From positions 124,001 to 188,000 of the forward strand of contig NZ_CP034670.1 of assembly GCF_003990355.1 (NCBI RefSeq): a stretch of 64,000 nucleotides of DNA, given 5' to 3'. The DNA is from Eikenella corrodens. GTDB taxonomy: Bacteria; Pseudomonadota; Gammaproteobacteria; Burkholderiales; Neisseriaceae. The translations under genes were made by a program, and so were the position numbers. Shown here in pieces: positions 47,208-56,225 of this stretch (position 1 is its first letter; every line of letters starts with the position of its first letter). Under the pieces are notes generated by a model that had not been told where the DNA came from, did not search any database, and saw only the letters and a list, made by a program, of their open reading frames with translations.

Positions 47208-47489
47208 TTCGATTCATGGCGGCCAAAAGGCTACCTGAAAACATGGGCTTCAACGCAGTAAAACAAGCAGAGCGAATTGCTGCGAAGCCGATATTTTCAG
47301 GTAGCCTTCCGTATGTTTGCGCCTTATCCGGCCGGTAGGGTTTGAGGCTGCCTGAAGCCGGGCAAGCCCAGCGTTCGTATCCGGCAATCTGTAGCGCTGG
47401 TAATCACATTGCCGTTTGTTTTTCAGGTAGCCTGCTGTATCCCCGAGGCTACCTGAAAACCCGGATTCAACACGGCAACCGTTTTTCAA
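47208..47489. other. DUS cluster after fadL
   Basis: It carries five uptake sequences, including an inverted pair at 47419-47460 and an AGGCTGCCTGAA copy near 47344, plus a GCTTCAACGCAGT satellite motif. It serves as a bidirectional end for fadL and the convergent LysR gene. Confidence 0.7.
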
Positions 47490-48356
47490 TCAGCCTGAAC
47501 CCTCTTTCCCAAACACCTCCCCAAAATAATCCGCCACCGCCCTTACGCTGGGGCTGCGGCGCACGTCTTCGTGCATCACCAGCAAGAGTTCCGCCGGGAA
47601 TTCGGGCGGCGGCTTATCCGGATTGAGTGAGACGGGATGCAGCCTGTCGGCGGGGAAAACGGCGAAATCAGGCAGGATACCGATGCCGATTTGTTCGCAC
47701 ACGGCTTGTTTGACAGCGGCGAAGTCGTTGCTGGCGAAGGAAATGTCGGCATCTTCGCCGATTTGTTCGGCAAACCAGCGGGAAAAACGGGTGTTTACGG
47801 CAATTTGTACAAAACGCCAGTTTTCGCGGCGGGTGGTTTCCAGGTAGCCCTCATGGCCGTAGATGCGGTAGGAAAAATGGGCGATGCGGCGCACGGTAAG
47901 GTCGTTTTGGGTGGGGCGGACGAGGCGCAGGGCGATGTCGGCTTGGCGGCCGTGCAGGTCGGCGAGTGCGGCATCGCTTTGGATGATAAGGCGTATATCG
48001 TTATGTTTTCTGTAGAAATCGGTAATGTGGGGCATCAGCAGGAGTCGGGCGACGAATGGCGGTGCGGAAATGACGACGCTGTGCCGCAGTTCGGCCTGTT
48101 CGCGCGCGGTACGCTGCAACATGCTCATATCTTTGCAGATTTCGCAGGCATGGCGGTAAAGCCGTTCTCCTTCGGGGGTGAGTAGGTAGCGTTTGCCGAT
48201 GCGGTCGAACAGGCGCAGGCCGAGGGCGTTTTCCAGCTGGGTGATTTGCCGCGAGACGGTGCTGTGCTGCACGCCCAAGTGTTCGGCGGCAGCGGTAAGG
48301 GTTTGTTTTTCCACGAGGGCGGTGAAGTGGCGGATGCCGTTCCAGTCCCAATCCAT
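47490..48356 (-). CDS. LysR-family transcriptional regulator
   Basis: The product is 288 aa from the ATG after AGGAAGC. The N-terminal HTH (IRHFTALVEKQTLTAAAEHLGVQHSTVSRQITQLENALG) and an effector-binding domain are complete. It belongs to the AaeR/DsdC-like large LysR group with no recognisable specificity. It is divergent from a DUF2798 gene with a 107-base AT-rich gap between, so that gene is the probable target. Confidence 0.88.
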   Translation of the reverse strand: MDWDWNGIRHFTALVEKQTLTAAAEHLGVQHSTVSRQITQLENALGLRLFDRIGKRYLLTPEGERLYRHACEICKDMSMLQRTAREQAELRHSVVISAPPFVARLLLMPHITDFYRKHNDIRLIIQSDAALADLHGRQADIALRLVRPTQNDLTVRRIAHFSYRIYGHEGYLETTRRENWRFVQIAVNTRFSRWFAEQIGEDADISFASNDFAAVKQAVCEQIGIGILPDFAVFPADRLHPVSLNPDKPPPEFPAELLLVMHEDVRRSPSVRAVADYFGEVFGKEGSG

Positions 48357-48463
48357 TATTGCTTCCTTTGTGCATTTTTTAGCTTTGCTTGCCAATTTAT
48401 CTTATTTTCGTGTTTTTATAAACGGTATAAACTGTGCAATATGGATTTTTTGAGGGGAACGAG
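48357..48463. promoter_or_regulatory. Divergent promoter region, LysR gene and DUF2798 gene
   Basis: This is an AT-rich 107-base gap with TATAAA and TATAAACTG boxes around 48417-48434. Partial dyads such as TTTATAAACGGTATAAA could hold a LysR T-N11-A site. Confidence 0.5.
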
Positions 48464-48694
48464 ATGAAAAAACTACCGAAAAAATACGCGGGCGTGCTGT
48501 TTTCTTTTTACGCTTCGGCGGTGATGGTGCTGATTGTGAGCGCGGTGCTGGTGGCTCTGAATACCGGCATCGACGCGGGCTACCCGCTGCGTTTGTTGAA
48601 ATCATATTTGATTACTTGGCCGGTGGCATTCGCCAGCCTGCTCGGCGTGCGTCCGCTGGTGATGAAATGGGTGGCGGCTTCGGTGGCCGATTGA
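48464..48694 (+). CDS. DUF2798 family small membrane protein
   Basis: The product is 76 aa, starting at the ATG after GAGGGGA. Two membrane helices (about 10-34 and 47-68) and the pattern GYPLRLLKSYLITWPVAFASLLGVRPLVMKWV match DUF2798. Genes of this family are commonly divergent from a LysR regulator, as here. Function unknown. Confidence 0.82.
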   Translation: MKKLPKKYAGVLFSFYASAVMVLIVSAVLVALNTGIDAGYPLRLLKSYLITWPVAFASLLGVRPLVMKWVAASVAD

Positions 48695-48705
48695 GGCTGA
48701 AAATT

Positions 48706-48791
48706 AAAGGCTACCTGAAAAAGGGCTGAAGGATAGAAGGGACGGGAAAACCATCTCTATCCATCAGCCCAATTTTTTCAGGTAGTCTTTT
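48706..48791 (+). terminator. Long composite DUS hairpin
   Basis: An outer DUS pair (right copy decayed, AGGTAGTCTT) encloses an inner stem GGGCTGA-GGATAG / CTATCC-TCAGCCC, giving arms of about 35 bases. It separates the DUF2798 gene from convergent pdxH. Confidence 0.7.
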
Positions 48792-48803
48792 CCCCCGGCC
48801 GGA

Positions 48804-49436
48804 CTACGGCGCGAGCCGCTCTTTAATCCACTTATCGCCCTCCAGGCGGTATTGGATGCGGTCGTGCAGGCGGCTGGGGCGGCCTTGCCAGAACTCCACC
48901 CGATCAGGAATCAGCAGATAACCGCCCCAGTGTGGCGGGCGCGGTACGTGCAGGGGGTGTTTCACCGCTTCGGCCGCTGCGCGTGCCACGATGATGCTTT
49001 TGCCAGCAATCACGCTGCTCTGCTCGCTGGCCCAAGCGCCTAAGCGGCTGGTGTAGGGGCGGCTGGCGAAGTATTCGTCTGAAGATTTGGCATCCAGTTT
49101 TTCCACCCGCCCTTCGGCGCGCACCTGCCGTTCCAGCTCCGGCCAGAAAAAGGTGAGTGCGGCAAACGGATGTGCCGCCAGCGCGCGGCCTTTGCGGCTT
49201 TGGTAGTTGGAGAAAAACACAAAGCCCCGGTCGTTCACCTCTTTCAACAGCAGGATGCGGCTGTTGGGCCGGCCGGCCTCATCCACCGTAGCCACGCTCA
49301 TGGCGGTGGGCTCTTTGGCGGCGGAATGGATGGCTTCGTTCAGCCACTTTTCAAACTGTGGCAGCGGCGTATTGGCGCAATCGGCCTTGGAAAGCTCCTG
49401 TTTGCTGTAGTCTTCGCGGATATTGTGCAAATCCAT
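48804..49436 (-). CDS. pdxH: Pyridoxamine/pyridoxine 5'-phosphate oxidase
   Basis: The product is 210 aa from the ATG following AAGGAGAAACCG. FMN- and substrate-binding motifs are intact: [31 protein letters not shown], and the C-terminal [25 protein letters not shown]. It makes pyridoxal phosphate from PNP or PMP in the cytoplasm, the last step of vitamin B6 synthesis and the salvage step. Confidence 0.95.
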   Translation of the reverse strand: MDLHNIREDYSKQELSKADCANTPLPQFEKWLNEAIHSAAKEPTAMSVATVDEAGRPNSRILLLKEVNDRGFVFFSNYQSRKGRALAAHPFAALTFFWPELERQVRAEGRVEKLDAKSSDEYFASRPYTSRLGAWASEQSSVIAGKSIIVARAAAEAVKHPLHVPRPPHWGGYLLIPDRVEFWQGRPSRLHDRIQYRLEGDKWIKERLAP

Positions 49437-49501
49437 CGGTTTCTCCTTTCTCAATTGCTAACTGATAAATACTATCATCTTGAAGTTATTAAAAGATTTT
49501 A

Positions 49502-49530
49502 TTCACCATCCGGTGCGGTTTGGCTATAAT
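49502..49530 (+). promoter_or_regulatory. Probable hemA promoter
   Basis: TATAAT at 49525-49530 with TTCACC 17 bases upstream, 32 bases before the ATG. Confidence 0.6.
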
Positions 49531-49561
49531 AGCGCAGTTTCGGTTTTTGGGATAATCCGCC

Positions 49562-50818
49562 ATGCAGCTTACCGCCATCGGCTTGAACCACCAAACCGCT
49601 CCGTTGAGCATACGTGAGCGGTTGGCTTTTGCTGCCGCCGCGCTGCCTGAGGCATTGCGCGAGCTGGTGGGCAGCCGCACGGCTGAAGAAGCCGTGATTT
49701 TGTCCACCTGCAACCGCACCGAACTCTATTGCGTGGGCGAGCCGGACGATATTGTGCGCTGGCTGGCCGACTACCGCAAGATTCCAAACAGCACGCTGGA
49801 ACCCTACCTCTACCGCTACCAAACCGAAGCAGCCGTGCGCCATGCTTTCCGCGTATCTTGCGGGCTTGACAGCATGGTGCTGGGCGAGCCGCAGATTCTC
49901 GGTCAAATCAAAAACGCCGTGCGCGTGGCGCAGGAACAGCAAACTTTAGCTTCCAATCTGCATGCCCTGTTTCAAAAAACCTTCGCCATTGCCAAAGAAG
50001 TGCGCACCAGCACGGCAGTGGGCGAAAATTCGGTGAGCATGGCCGCCGCTGCCGTGAAAATGGCCGCCCGTATTTTCCCCGACATTGGCGAATTGAATAT
50101 TTTATTCGTGGGCGCGGGCGAGATGATTGAATTGGTGGCCACCCATTTCGCTGCCAAATCGCCACGCGGCATCACCGTGGCTAACCGCACCGCCGAGCGC
50201 GCTCAAGAATTATGCAACAAGCTGGCCTCGCCCGCCTCCGCCTGCCCTTTGAGCGAACTGCCGCAGCGGCTGCACCAATACGACGTGATTGTGTCTTCCA
50301 CCGCCAGCCAGCTGCCGATTATCGGCAAAGGCATGGTGGAACGCGCCCTGCGCGAACGCCGCCACCGCCCCGTTTTCCTGCTCGATTTGGCCGTGCCGCG
50401 CGATATCGAAGCCGAAGTGGCCGATTTGGGCGATGCCTATCTTTATACGGTAGACGACATGATGCAGGTGGTGAGCAGCGGCCAGGCCGCCCGGCAGCGC
50501 GCCGCCGCCGAAGCCGAGCAAATGGTGGATAGTAAAGTGGCTGAATTCATGAGCTGGCAGCGCCGCCGCCAAAGCGTGCCGCTGATCCGCTCCCTGCGCG
50601 ATGAAGGCGAACGCGCCCGTCGGCAAGTGCTCGACAACGCCACCCGCCTGCTGGCCAAAGGCGTGCCCGCCGAAGAGGTGCTCGAGCGGCTTTCGGTACA
50701 GCTCACCAACAAACTCCTGCATGCGCCCACCAGCGCGCTTTCCAAAGTAGACAACCAAACCGCCCACCTTACCGAGGCGCTGGTGCAGGTGTACGGGCTG
50801 GACAAACCGCGCTCTTAA
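49562..50818 (+). CDS. hemA: Glutamyl-tRNA reductase
   Basis: The product is 418 aa. The catalytic cysteine is Cys50 in STCNRTE, GLDSMVLGEPQILGQIK is the substrate region, and the NADPH-binding domain has FVGAGEMIELVA. A C-terminal dimerisation helix follows. It reduces Glu-tRNA to glutamate-1-semialdehyde, the first committed step of C5 heme synthesis. It is monocistronic, with a DUS terminator. Confidence 0.96.
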   Translation: MQLTAIGLNHQTAPLSIRERLAFAAAALPEALRELVGSRTAEEAVILSTCNRTELYCVGEPDDIVRWLADYRKIPNSTLEPYLYRYQTEAAVRHAFRVSCGLDSMVLGEPQILGQIKNAVRVAQEQQTLASNLHALFQKTFAIAKEVRTSTAVGENSVSMAAAAVKMAARIFPDIGELNILFVGAGEMIELVATHFAAKSPRGITVANRTAERAQELCNKLASPASACPLSELPQRLHQYDVIVSSTASQLPIIGKGMVERALRERRHRPVFLLDLAVPRDIEAEVADLGDAYLYTVDDMMQVVSSGQAARQRAAAEAEQMVDSKVAEFMSWQRRRQSVPLIRSLRDEGERARRQVLDNATRLLAKGVPAEEVLERLSVQLTNKLLHAPTSALSKVDNQTAHLTEALVQVYGLDKPRS

Positions 50819-50837
50819 AGGCTTGGCCCAAAAGCAG

Positions 50838-50873
50838 AAAAGGCTACCTGAAAATTTTCAGGTAGCCTTTTTC
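50838..50873 (+). terminator. DUS-pair terminator of hemA
   Basis: Nearly loop-less opposed uptake sequences with A and T runs. Confidence 0.82.
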
Positions 50874-51012
50874 ATAAGCAGCGGGGACGATGATTGCCTC
50901 CACAATCAAATGATATTGATGCAAGGCTGCGGAGCACCAATGCGGTGGGAATTGCGGCCGCTCCGTTTTTTAAAAAACCCAACCCATCTGAAGGCCGCCT
51001 GAAAATCCGGCT

Positions 51013-51549
51013 TTAAAACGACGAGCCTTCCTGTTTCAAAAACTCAATCTCTTCCGCCGTGCCGGTGCGGCCGAGTACGGCGTTGCGGTGTGGATAACGG
51101 CCGAAGCGGTCGATGATGGCTTTGTGCTGTTCTTCATGTATCAGGGCATGGGCAGCGTGGCGGGTGAAGAGTTCCAACGCAAGGGCGTGGATTGTGCGGC
51201 TTTCGCTGTGCATGAGCGGCATCAGCATCATGTGCCGCCAGGCATCGGGCAGGCTGGCGAAACCGGGCTGTTTAACGGCTTCTTGGGCAAGCACTTGCGC
51301 CATGGCATCGCAGGCGAAGGCTTGCGGATTGTTGCGGAACAGGTTACGCGAGAATTGGTCGAGCACGATGATTTCCGCCAGGCGGCCTTCAAGCGTGGTG
51401 CGCCATCCGTAGAGTTCGGCGCGGGCGGCCTGTTGCCGAAGGCCGACAAACCGGCTACGGATGGCTTGGTCGAACTCGTCGCTTTTGGCGAACCAGAACG
51501 GGCGGTTTTCTTCGGCAAACCAGAAGTCGAGTACGTTTTGCGAGGTCAT
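51013..51549 (-). CDS. DUF924 family protein
   Basis: The product is 178 aa and all helical. It matches DUF924: LDFWFAEENRPFWFAKSDEFDQAIRSRF at the start, then LAEIIVLDQFSRNLFRNNPQAFACD and a HxxRNAxLGR motif (PHRNAVLGR). Structures of relatives resemble tetratricopeptide-like folds; the activity is unknown. It ends near a variant AGGCCGCCTGAA sequence. The pirin gene lies 45 bases upstream on the same strand, so the two may be cotranscribed. Confidence 0.85.
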   Translation of the reverse strand: MTSQNVLDFWFAEENRPFWFAKSDEFDQAIRSRFVGLRQQAARAELYGWRTTLEGRLAEIIVLDQFSRNLFRNNPQAFACDAMAQVLAQEAVKQPGFASLPDAWRHMMLMPLMHSESRTIHALALELFTRHAAHALIHEEQHKAIIDRFGRYPHRNAVLGRTGTAEEIEFLKQEGSSF

Positions 51550-51593
51550 ATTGAGCTTGATTTTCTCTATCGGGTTGGATGGAATGTCTGGTC

Positions 51594-52493
51594 CTAACGC
51601 ACCTTCCCGCGCAATTCAGGCGCTGCAAGGCGTTGCAATTTTGTGCCCGCCAAATCGATGCTGCCGAAGCGCGGATGCCCGCCGTTCCAATCGGCCACGG
51701 CTTTTTCCAGCGCTTCCCGGCTGTCTGCAACGAAGTTCCACCAAATCAGCGTCGGGTGCGGCAGTGGTTCGCCGCCCAGCAGCATAATGTGGCTGCCTGC
51801 TTGGGCGCGGATGCGCAGGGTTTGGGCAGCATCGGTGCGGGCGAATTTTGCCAATTCGTCTTGTGTGAACGTTTGCCCGTCGATTTCCACTTCGCCTTTG
51901 AGCACCAGCACACCGTATTCCCAGCCTGCTCGGGCGGGGATTTCCAAGATTTGCGCCTGACGGGTACGGATGTCCAAGCCCAGTAAGGGGCTGTGCTGTT
52001 CGGTCGGCGCGGTGCGGCCGGCGAAACTGCCGTTCACCAGCACGAAATCTGCGCCATTGTCCGACCATTCGGGCATTTCGGGGTAATGGCGGAAATCGGG
52101 GGCGATGGTTTTACCCATCGGCAGGGCAATCCAAAGCTGCACGGCATGCAGGGTTTTGATGCCTGCGGGCGTTTGTTCGGTGTGGCTGATGCCGTGGTTG
52201 TCGCCCGTACCTGCGGTCATCAGATTGACTTGTTTCGGGCGGATGGTTTGGCGGTTGCCCAGGCTGTCTTGGTGCAGCACTTCGCCTTCCAGCATCCACG
52301 TGAAGGTTTGCAGGTTGGTGTGCGGATGTGCGCCAACCTGCAAGTCGTCTTCCTGCTCGGCAAAATGCGCGGGGCCGGCGTGGTCGAGAAAGCACCATGC
52401 GCCGATGGTGCGGTGGCTGCGGTTGGGCAGCAGCCGGGCAATCGGGATGCCGCCGACATCGTGGGTTTTCGCGGTGATTTTGGTGATGGTCAT
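51594..52493 (-). CDS. Pirin family protein (cupin)
   Basis: The product is 299 aa. The double cupin has the N-terminal metal-binding set (GAHPHTNLQTFTWMLEGEVLHQDSLGN, with His60 and His62, and HGISHTE) of pirins. The C-terminal cupin lacks an obvious metal site, as usual. Bacterial pirins such as YhhW act as quercetinases or redox sensors; the in vivo role is unclear. It lies between the OsmC and DUF924 genes in one orientation. Confidence 0.88.
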   Translation of the reverse strand: MTITKITAKTHDVGGIPIARLLPNRSHRTIGAWCFLDHAGPAHFAEQEDDLQVGAHPHTNLQTFTWMLEGEVLHQDSLGNRQTIRPKQVNLMTAGTGDNHGISHTEQTPAGIKTLHAVQLWIALPMGKTIAPDFRHYPEMPEWSDNGADFVLVNGSFAGRTAPTEQHSPLLGLDIRTRQAQILEIPARAGWEYGVLVLKGEVEIDGQTFTQDELAKFARTDAAQTLRIRAQAGSHIMLLGGEPLPHPTLIWWNFVADSREALEKAVADWNGGHPRFGSIDLAGTKLQRLAAPELRGKVR

Positions 52494-52594
52494 GGGGCTG
52501 TGTTGTTTGGAATGATTGAGGGATCAGATGGCCTTCAGGCTACCTGAAAATAGCCTGTACCCGTTTTTCTCAATACAGGCTGCTGTTTAGCTCC

Positions 52595-53068
52595 TCACGC
52601 TACCGTAATTTCGCATTCGCACGCCACTTCGAAATTCAACGAATTGGCGATAAAGCACAGGCGGTGCGCTTCGTGGTGCAGGGCTTTGGCCTGTTCGATA
52701 TGCTGCGCTTGGGTGATGGTGACCTGCGGGCGCAGCGTGGCCTTGATGAACCTGCCCGGCAGGGCGTTGTCGCCTTCGTCCATCACGGCTTCGGCGTGGT
52801 CGGTGTAGGCGGTTACGATGATGCTCGCCGCGCCGCACAGGTGCAGATACCAGAGTTTGTGGCAGGCGGAGATGGCGGCCAGCAGCATGTCTTCGGGATT
52901 GTGACGGGTTTTGTCGCCGCGAAAAGCGGGGTCGGACGAGCCGTGCAGTTCGGGTTTGCCGGTGATTTTGACGGTGTAATCGCGCGAATAGGCGGTGTAG
53001 GACGATGTGCCGCTGCCCAAATTGCCCGCCCATTCGACGGTGGCGCGGTAGGTGTGCTGTTTGCTCAT
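52595..53068 (-). CDS. OsmC family peroxiredoxin-like protein
   Basis: The product is 157 aa from the ATG after AAAGGAAAAACC; a 22-codon extension is rejected. Two redox cysteines appear in ISACHKLWYLHLC and near the C-terminus (HRLCFIANSLNFEVACEC). PEDMLLAAISACH is the family signature. OsmC/Ohr proteins reduce organic hydroperoxides in the cytoplasm. The spacing suggests the OsmC/YhfA branch rather than Ohr. Confidence 0.86.
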   Translation of the reverse strand: MSKQHTYRATVEWAGNLGSGTSSYTAYSRDYTVKITGKPELHGSSDPAFRGDKTRHNPEDMLLAAISACHKLWYLHLCGAASIIVTAYTDHAEAVMDEGDNALPGRFIKATLRPQVTITQAQHIEQAKALHHEAHRLCFIANSLNFEVACECEITVA

Positions 53069-53150
53069 GGGTTTTTCCTTTGTGGTGCGGGTTTCGGGTT
53101 GTAGGCTGCTTTGCAAACGGCCTTTAGATAGCAATGCAGGCTACCTGAAT

Positions 53151-53218
53151 TATAGTGAATTAACAAAAAGCACAGCGTTGTCTCGCCGCCTTGTCCTGAT
53201 TTTTGCTCATCCACTATA
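53151..53218. repeat. Internally deleted Correia-type element, 68 bp
   Basis: Both ends are kept (TATAGTGAATTAACAAAAA and CCACTATA), but about 36 bases of core are missing. Confidence 0.85.
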
Positions 53219-53228
53219 AATTGGGAAG

Positions 53229-53270
53229 AGGCTACCTGAAAATATGGCTACCGTTGTTTTCAGGTAGCCT
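53229..53270. repeat. Inverted DUS pair
   Basis: GAGGCTACCTGAAAA faces TTTTCAGGTAGCCT across a short loop. Confidence 0.7.
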
Positions 53271-53296
53271 GAAAGGGGCTACCTGAAAATTGAAAA

Positions 53297-53324
53297 CCGC
53301 GTGCGTGCGCTCCGCATACACTCT
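53297..53324 (-). repeat. Decayed REP hairpin
   Basis: CCGCGTGCGTGCGCTCCGC followed by ATACACTCTGCC; the GTAG head is lost. Confidence 0.5.
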
Positions 53325-53501
53325 GCCAAGCGGACTGCGTATGCTGACTATTAAACGGATTAAGGCGGTTGAAGAAGCCCTCAACTGCTGGGCGAGCAAG
53401 ACATTGGATGATGAGATGCCGGTTGATTCTTTTTAGCGACGCTCGCCGATAGCATTGAAGCGTTGCATTTGAAGTGCGGATGCAAGGGCATCACAAGCCG
53501 T

Positions 53502-53886
53502 TCAATAACCTGCCTGATTTAAATAGCGGTATTGGTCGCAGCCTTCTTGAACTCCACCATCACATGCTTTGCCGAACCATGCCTTGCTAAGATAAAAATC
53601 TTGGCGCACGCCTCGTCCGTATGTAATACATCGAACCCAGATTATATTGAGCTTTGGCATACCCCTGTTCCGCCGCTTTGCGATACCATCTGGCTGCTTC
53701 GGCATAATCTTGGCGTACGCCTTGTCCGTTGTCATACATCACACCCAGATTATATTGGGCATCGGCATTCCCCTGTTCCGCCAAATGCAGGGTTTGCCGG
53801 AAATCCGATGCGTTATCCGCCCAAACTGCCTGGCTCAAACCTAAAGCCAGCAATGCGGCTGCCAGTAATTTTGTCAAATGCTTCAT
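53502..53886 (-). pseudogene. Sel1-repeat exported protein, frameshifted
   Basis: The minus frame starting at 53886 gives a signal peptide (ending AVWA, residue 23), one Sel1 repeat (ADAQYNLGVMYDNGQGVRQDYAEAARWYRKAAEQG) and the start of a second (YAKAQYNLGSMYY), then runs into a stop at 53587. The continuation of repeat two (GRGVRQDFYLSKAWFGKACDGGVQEGCDQYRYLNQ) is in another frame from about 53620 to 53502. One base gained or lost near 53615-53625 would explain this. Sel1 proteins mediate protein contacts in the periplasm or cytosol. A sequencing error is possible. Confidence 0.78.
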
Positions 53887-54026
53887 TTTAATTCTCTTAT
53901 AGTTTTTAAAACACTAATGTATGGGCGCTTCATATGTGCCCGAAATCTTTGTGCCGTCTGAAAAACGGATTTTATCCCCTGCATTTCATGACGGTTATTT
54001 GTGCGCCGCCTGCACTTTCAGGCAGC
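53887..54026. other. Gap with foreign DUS dialects
   Basis: It contains a GTGCCGTCTGAA sequence (Neisseria dialect, about 53951) and an AGGCTGCCTGAA complement (about 54016) but no Eikenella copy. Confidence 0.6.
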
Positions 54027-55922
54027 CTATTTCGCCCCCTTAAACCCGCGCTTCAAATGCACCATCAGCAACGCCACTGCCGCAGGGGTTACGCCGGAAA
54101 TGCGGCTGGCTTGGCCGACGGTTTCGGGTTTGTGCTGGTTGAGCTTTTGCTGCACTTCGGCGGATAAGCCTTTGACTTTTCTGTAATCGATGTTTTCAGG
54201 TAGCCTCAACGTTTCCAAATCGCGGCGGCTGTCGATTTCTTCGTTTTGGCGGTCGATATAGCCTTGGTATTTGACTTGGATTTCCACTTGCTCAATCACG
54301 TTTTCAGGCAGCCTGCACTCGGGTTGTGCGCCTTCGAGCGTCATCAGTGTGGCGTAGTCGAGGTTCGGGCGGCGCAGGAGGTCGTGCAGGTTGGCTTCGC
54401 GGCTGAGTTTTTGTCCGAATACGCGGATTTGTTCGTCTTCGGCGAGTTTTTGCGGCGTGTACCACGTTGTTTTCAAACGTTGGATTTCGCGTTCGATGGC
54501 TTCGCGTTTTTCGTTGAACATGCGCCATTGCGCTTCGGGTACCAAGCCGATTTTGTGGCCGTCTTCGGTCAGGCGCATGTCGGCGTTGTCTTCCCTGAGT
54601 TGCAGGCGGTATTCGGCGCGGCTGGTAAACATGCGGTAGGGTTCGTTCACGCCTTTGGTGATGAGGTCGTCCACCAATACGCCGAGGTAGGCTTGTTCGC
54701 GGCGCAGCAGGAGCGGGTCTTGTTCGCGGACGTATTGCACGGCGTTTGCGCCTGCAAGCAGGCCTTGTGCGGCGGCTTCTTCGTAGCCGGTCGTGCCGTT
54801 GATTTGTCCGGCGAAGAAGAGGCCTTGGATGGTTTTGGTTTCGAGGCTGGCTTTGAGGTTGCGCGGGTCGAAGTAGTCGTATTCGATGGCGTAGCCGGGG
54901 CGCAGGATATGGGCGTTTTCCAGACCTTTCATGCTGCGCACGAGCGCGATTTGGATGTCGAACGGCAGGCTGGTGGAGATGCCGTTGGGGTAGTATTCGT
55001 TGGTGGTCAGGCCTTCGGGTTCGAGGAAAATCTGGTGGCTGTCTTTGTCGGCGAAGCGGTTGATTTTGTCTTCGATAGACGGGCAGTAGCGCGGGCCGAC
55101 GCCTTCGATTTTGCCGGTGAACATGGGGCTGCGGTCGAAGCCGCTGCGGATAATTTCGTGGGTTTTCAAATTGGTATGCGTAATCCAGCAGGACACTTGG
55201 CGCGGGTGCATATCGGCATTGCCGCGCACGGAAAAGACGGGTACGGGCGTATCGCCGGGCTGTTCGGTGAGCTGGGAGAAATCAATCGTGCGTCCGTCGA
55301 TACGCGGCGGCGTGCCGGTTTTCAGACGGCCTTGCGGCAGGTTCAATTCGCGCAAACGTCCGCCCAGCGATTTGGCGGCGGGGTCGCCGGCGCGGCCGCC
55401 TTCGTAGTTTTCCAAACCGATGTGGATTTTGCCGGACAAAAACGTGCCTGCGGTCAGCACGACGGCGCGGGCTTTAAATTCCACGCCCATCGCGGTGATT
55501 ACGCCTGAAATACGGTCGTCGTCGAGCGTTACGTCGTCAACCGACTGCTGGAAGAGGTCGAGATTTTCTTGGTTTTCCAGCATTTCGCGGATGGCGGCTT
55601 TGTACAGGATGCGGTCCGCCTGCGCACGCGTGGCACGAACCGCCGCGCCTTTGCTGGCGTTCAGGCGGCGGAACTGGATGCCGGATTTGTCGGTGGCCAA
55701 CGCCATCGCGCCGCCGAGCGCGTCGAGTTCGCGCACGAGATGGCCTTTGCCGATGCCGCCGATGGAGGGGTTGCACGACATTTGTCCGAGCGTTTCGATG
55801 TTGTGTGTGAGCAAAAGCGTCTGCGCGCCCATGCGCGCGGCGGCAAGCGCGGCCTCCGTACCTGCGTGGCCGCCGCCGACGACGATGACGTCGTAGGTTT
55901 TGGGGTAGAGGATGGTGGGCAT
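54027..55922 (-). CDS. mnmG: tRNA uridine-5-carboxymethylaminomethyl modification enzyme MnmG
   Basis: The product is 631 aa, full length. The FAD-binding [19 protein letters not shown] opens the protein. Family signatures [22 protein letters not shown] and [20 protein letters not shown] ([17 protein letters not shown]) are present. With MnmE it modifies the wobble uridine of several tRNAs. Three DUS dialects occur inside it: the Eikenella form near 54193, AGGCTGCCTGAA near 54302, and the Neisseria form AGGCCGTCTGAA at 55321. This is strong evidence for mosaic origin by transformation. Confidence 0.95.
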   Translation of the reverse strand: MPTILYPKTYDVIVVGGGHAGTEAALAAARMGAQTLLLTHNIETLGQMSCNPSIGGIGKGHLVRELDALGGAMALATDKSGIQFRRLNASKGAAVRATRAQADRILYKAAIREMLENQENLDLFQQSVDDVTLDDDRISGVITAMGVEFKARAVVLTAGTFLSGKIHIGLENYEGGRAGDPAAKSLGGRLRELNLPQGRLKTGTPPRIDGRTIDFSQLTEQPGDTPVPVFSVRGNADMHPRQVSCWITHTNLKTHEIIRSGFDRSPMFTGKIEGVGPRYCPSIEDKINRFADKDSHQIFLEPEGLTTNEYYPNGISTSLPFDIQIALVRSMKGLENAHILRPGYAIEYDYFDPRNLKASLETKTIQGLFFAGQINGTTGYEEAAAQGLLAGANAVQYVREQDPLLLRREQAYLGVLVDDLITKGVNEPYRMFTSRAEYRLQLREDNADMRLTEDGHKIGLVPEAQWRMFNEKREAIEREIQRLKTTWYTPQKLAEDEQIRVFGQKLSREANLHDLLRRPNLDYATLMTLEGAQPECRLPENVIEQVEIQVKYQGYIDRQNEEIDSRRDLETLRLPENIDYRKVKGLSAEVQQKLNQHKPETVGQASRISGVTPAAVALLMVHLKRGFKGAK

Positions 55923-56225
55923 GATTGTGTGGCCGGTAAAAAATCAAGCGATTATACGCGGTTTTGCCGCCGGATGAGGCTACCTGAAAAACGGAAACGG
56001 GTTTGGAGCTTGGCAGAAACTCGGCTTCCTCCGTAAATCTCGTTTTGGCGCAATTCGCTTTGCTCATTTTCAGGTAGCCTGTGCTGGGATAGAGGCTACC
56101 TGAAAAAGTTGTGTGCTTGAGAAACAGCTTTCAGGTAGCCTTTCCGGTTTGCGGCGCGGGGCAAGAGGCGGGCTGAAAGTGTTACAATACGCGGTTTCTT
56201 TTTATTCGAGTTTCCCGACTTCATC
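55923..56225. other. Divergent gap between mnmG and uvrA
   Basis: Four Eikenella DUS copies (near 55977, 56069, 56092 and 56131) and satellite-like text fill most of it. TACAAT near 56183 may be the uvrA -10. Confidence 0.6.

Larger units (their letters stand above)
53069..53501. other. Repeat-rich gap with a possible gene remnant
   Basis: It holds DUS copies, a deleted Correia element, an inverted DUS pair at 53229-53270 and a decayed REP at 53297-53324. A 31-codon frame (53341-53436, MLTIKRIKAVEEALNCWASK..) resembles no family I know and may be the end of a lost gene. Confidence 0.5.

Noticed and set aside
54246..55508. 420-codon plus-strand frame across mnmG
   Set aside because: MnmG motifs are complete on the minus strand; this is a shadow.
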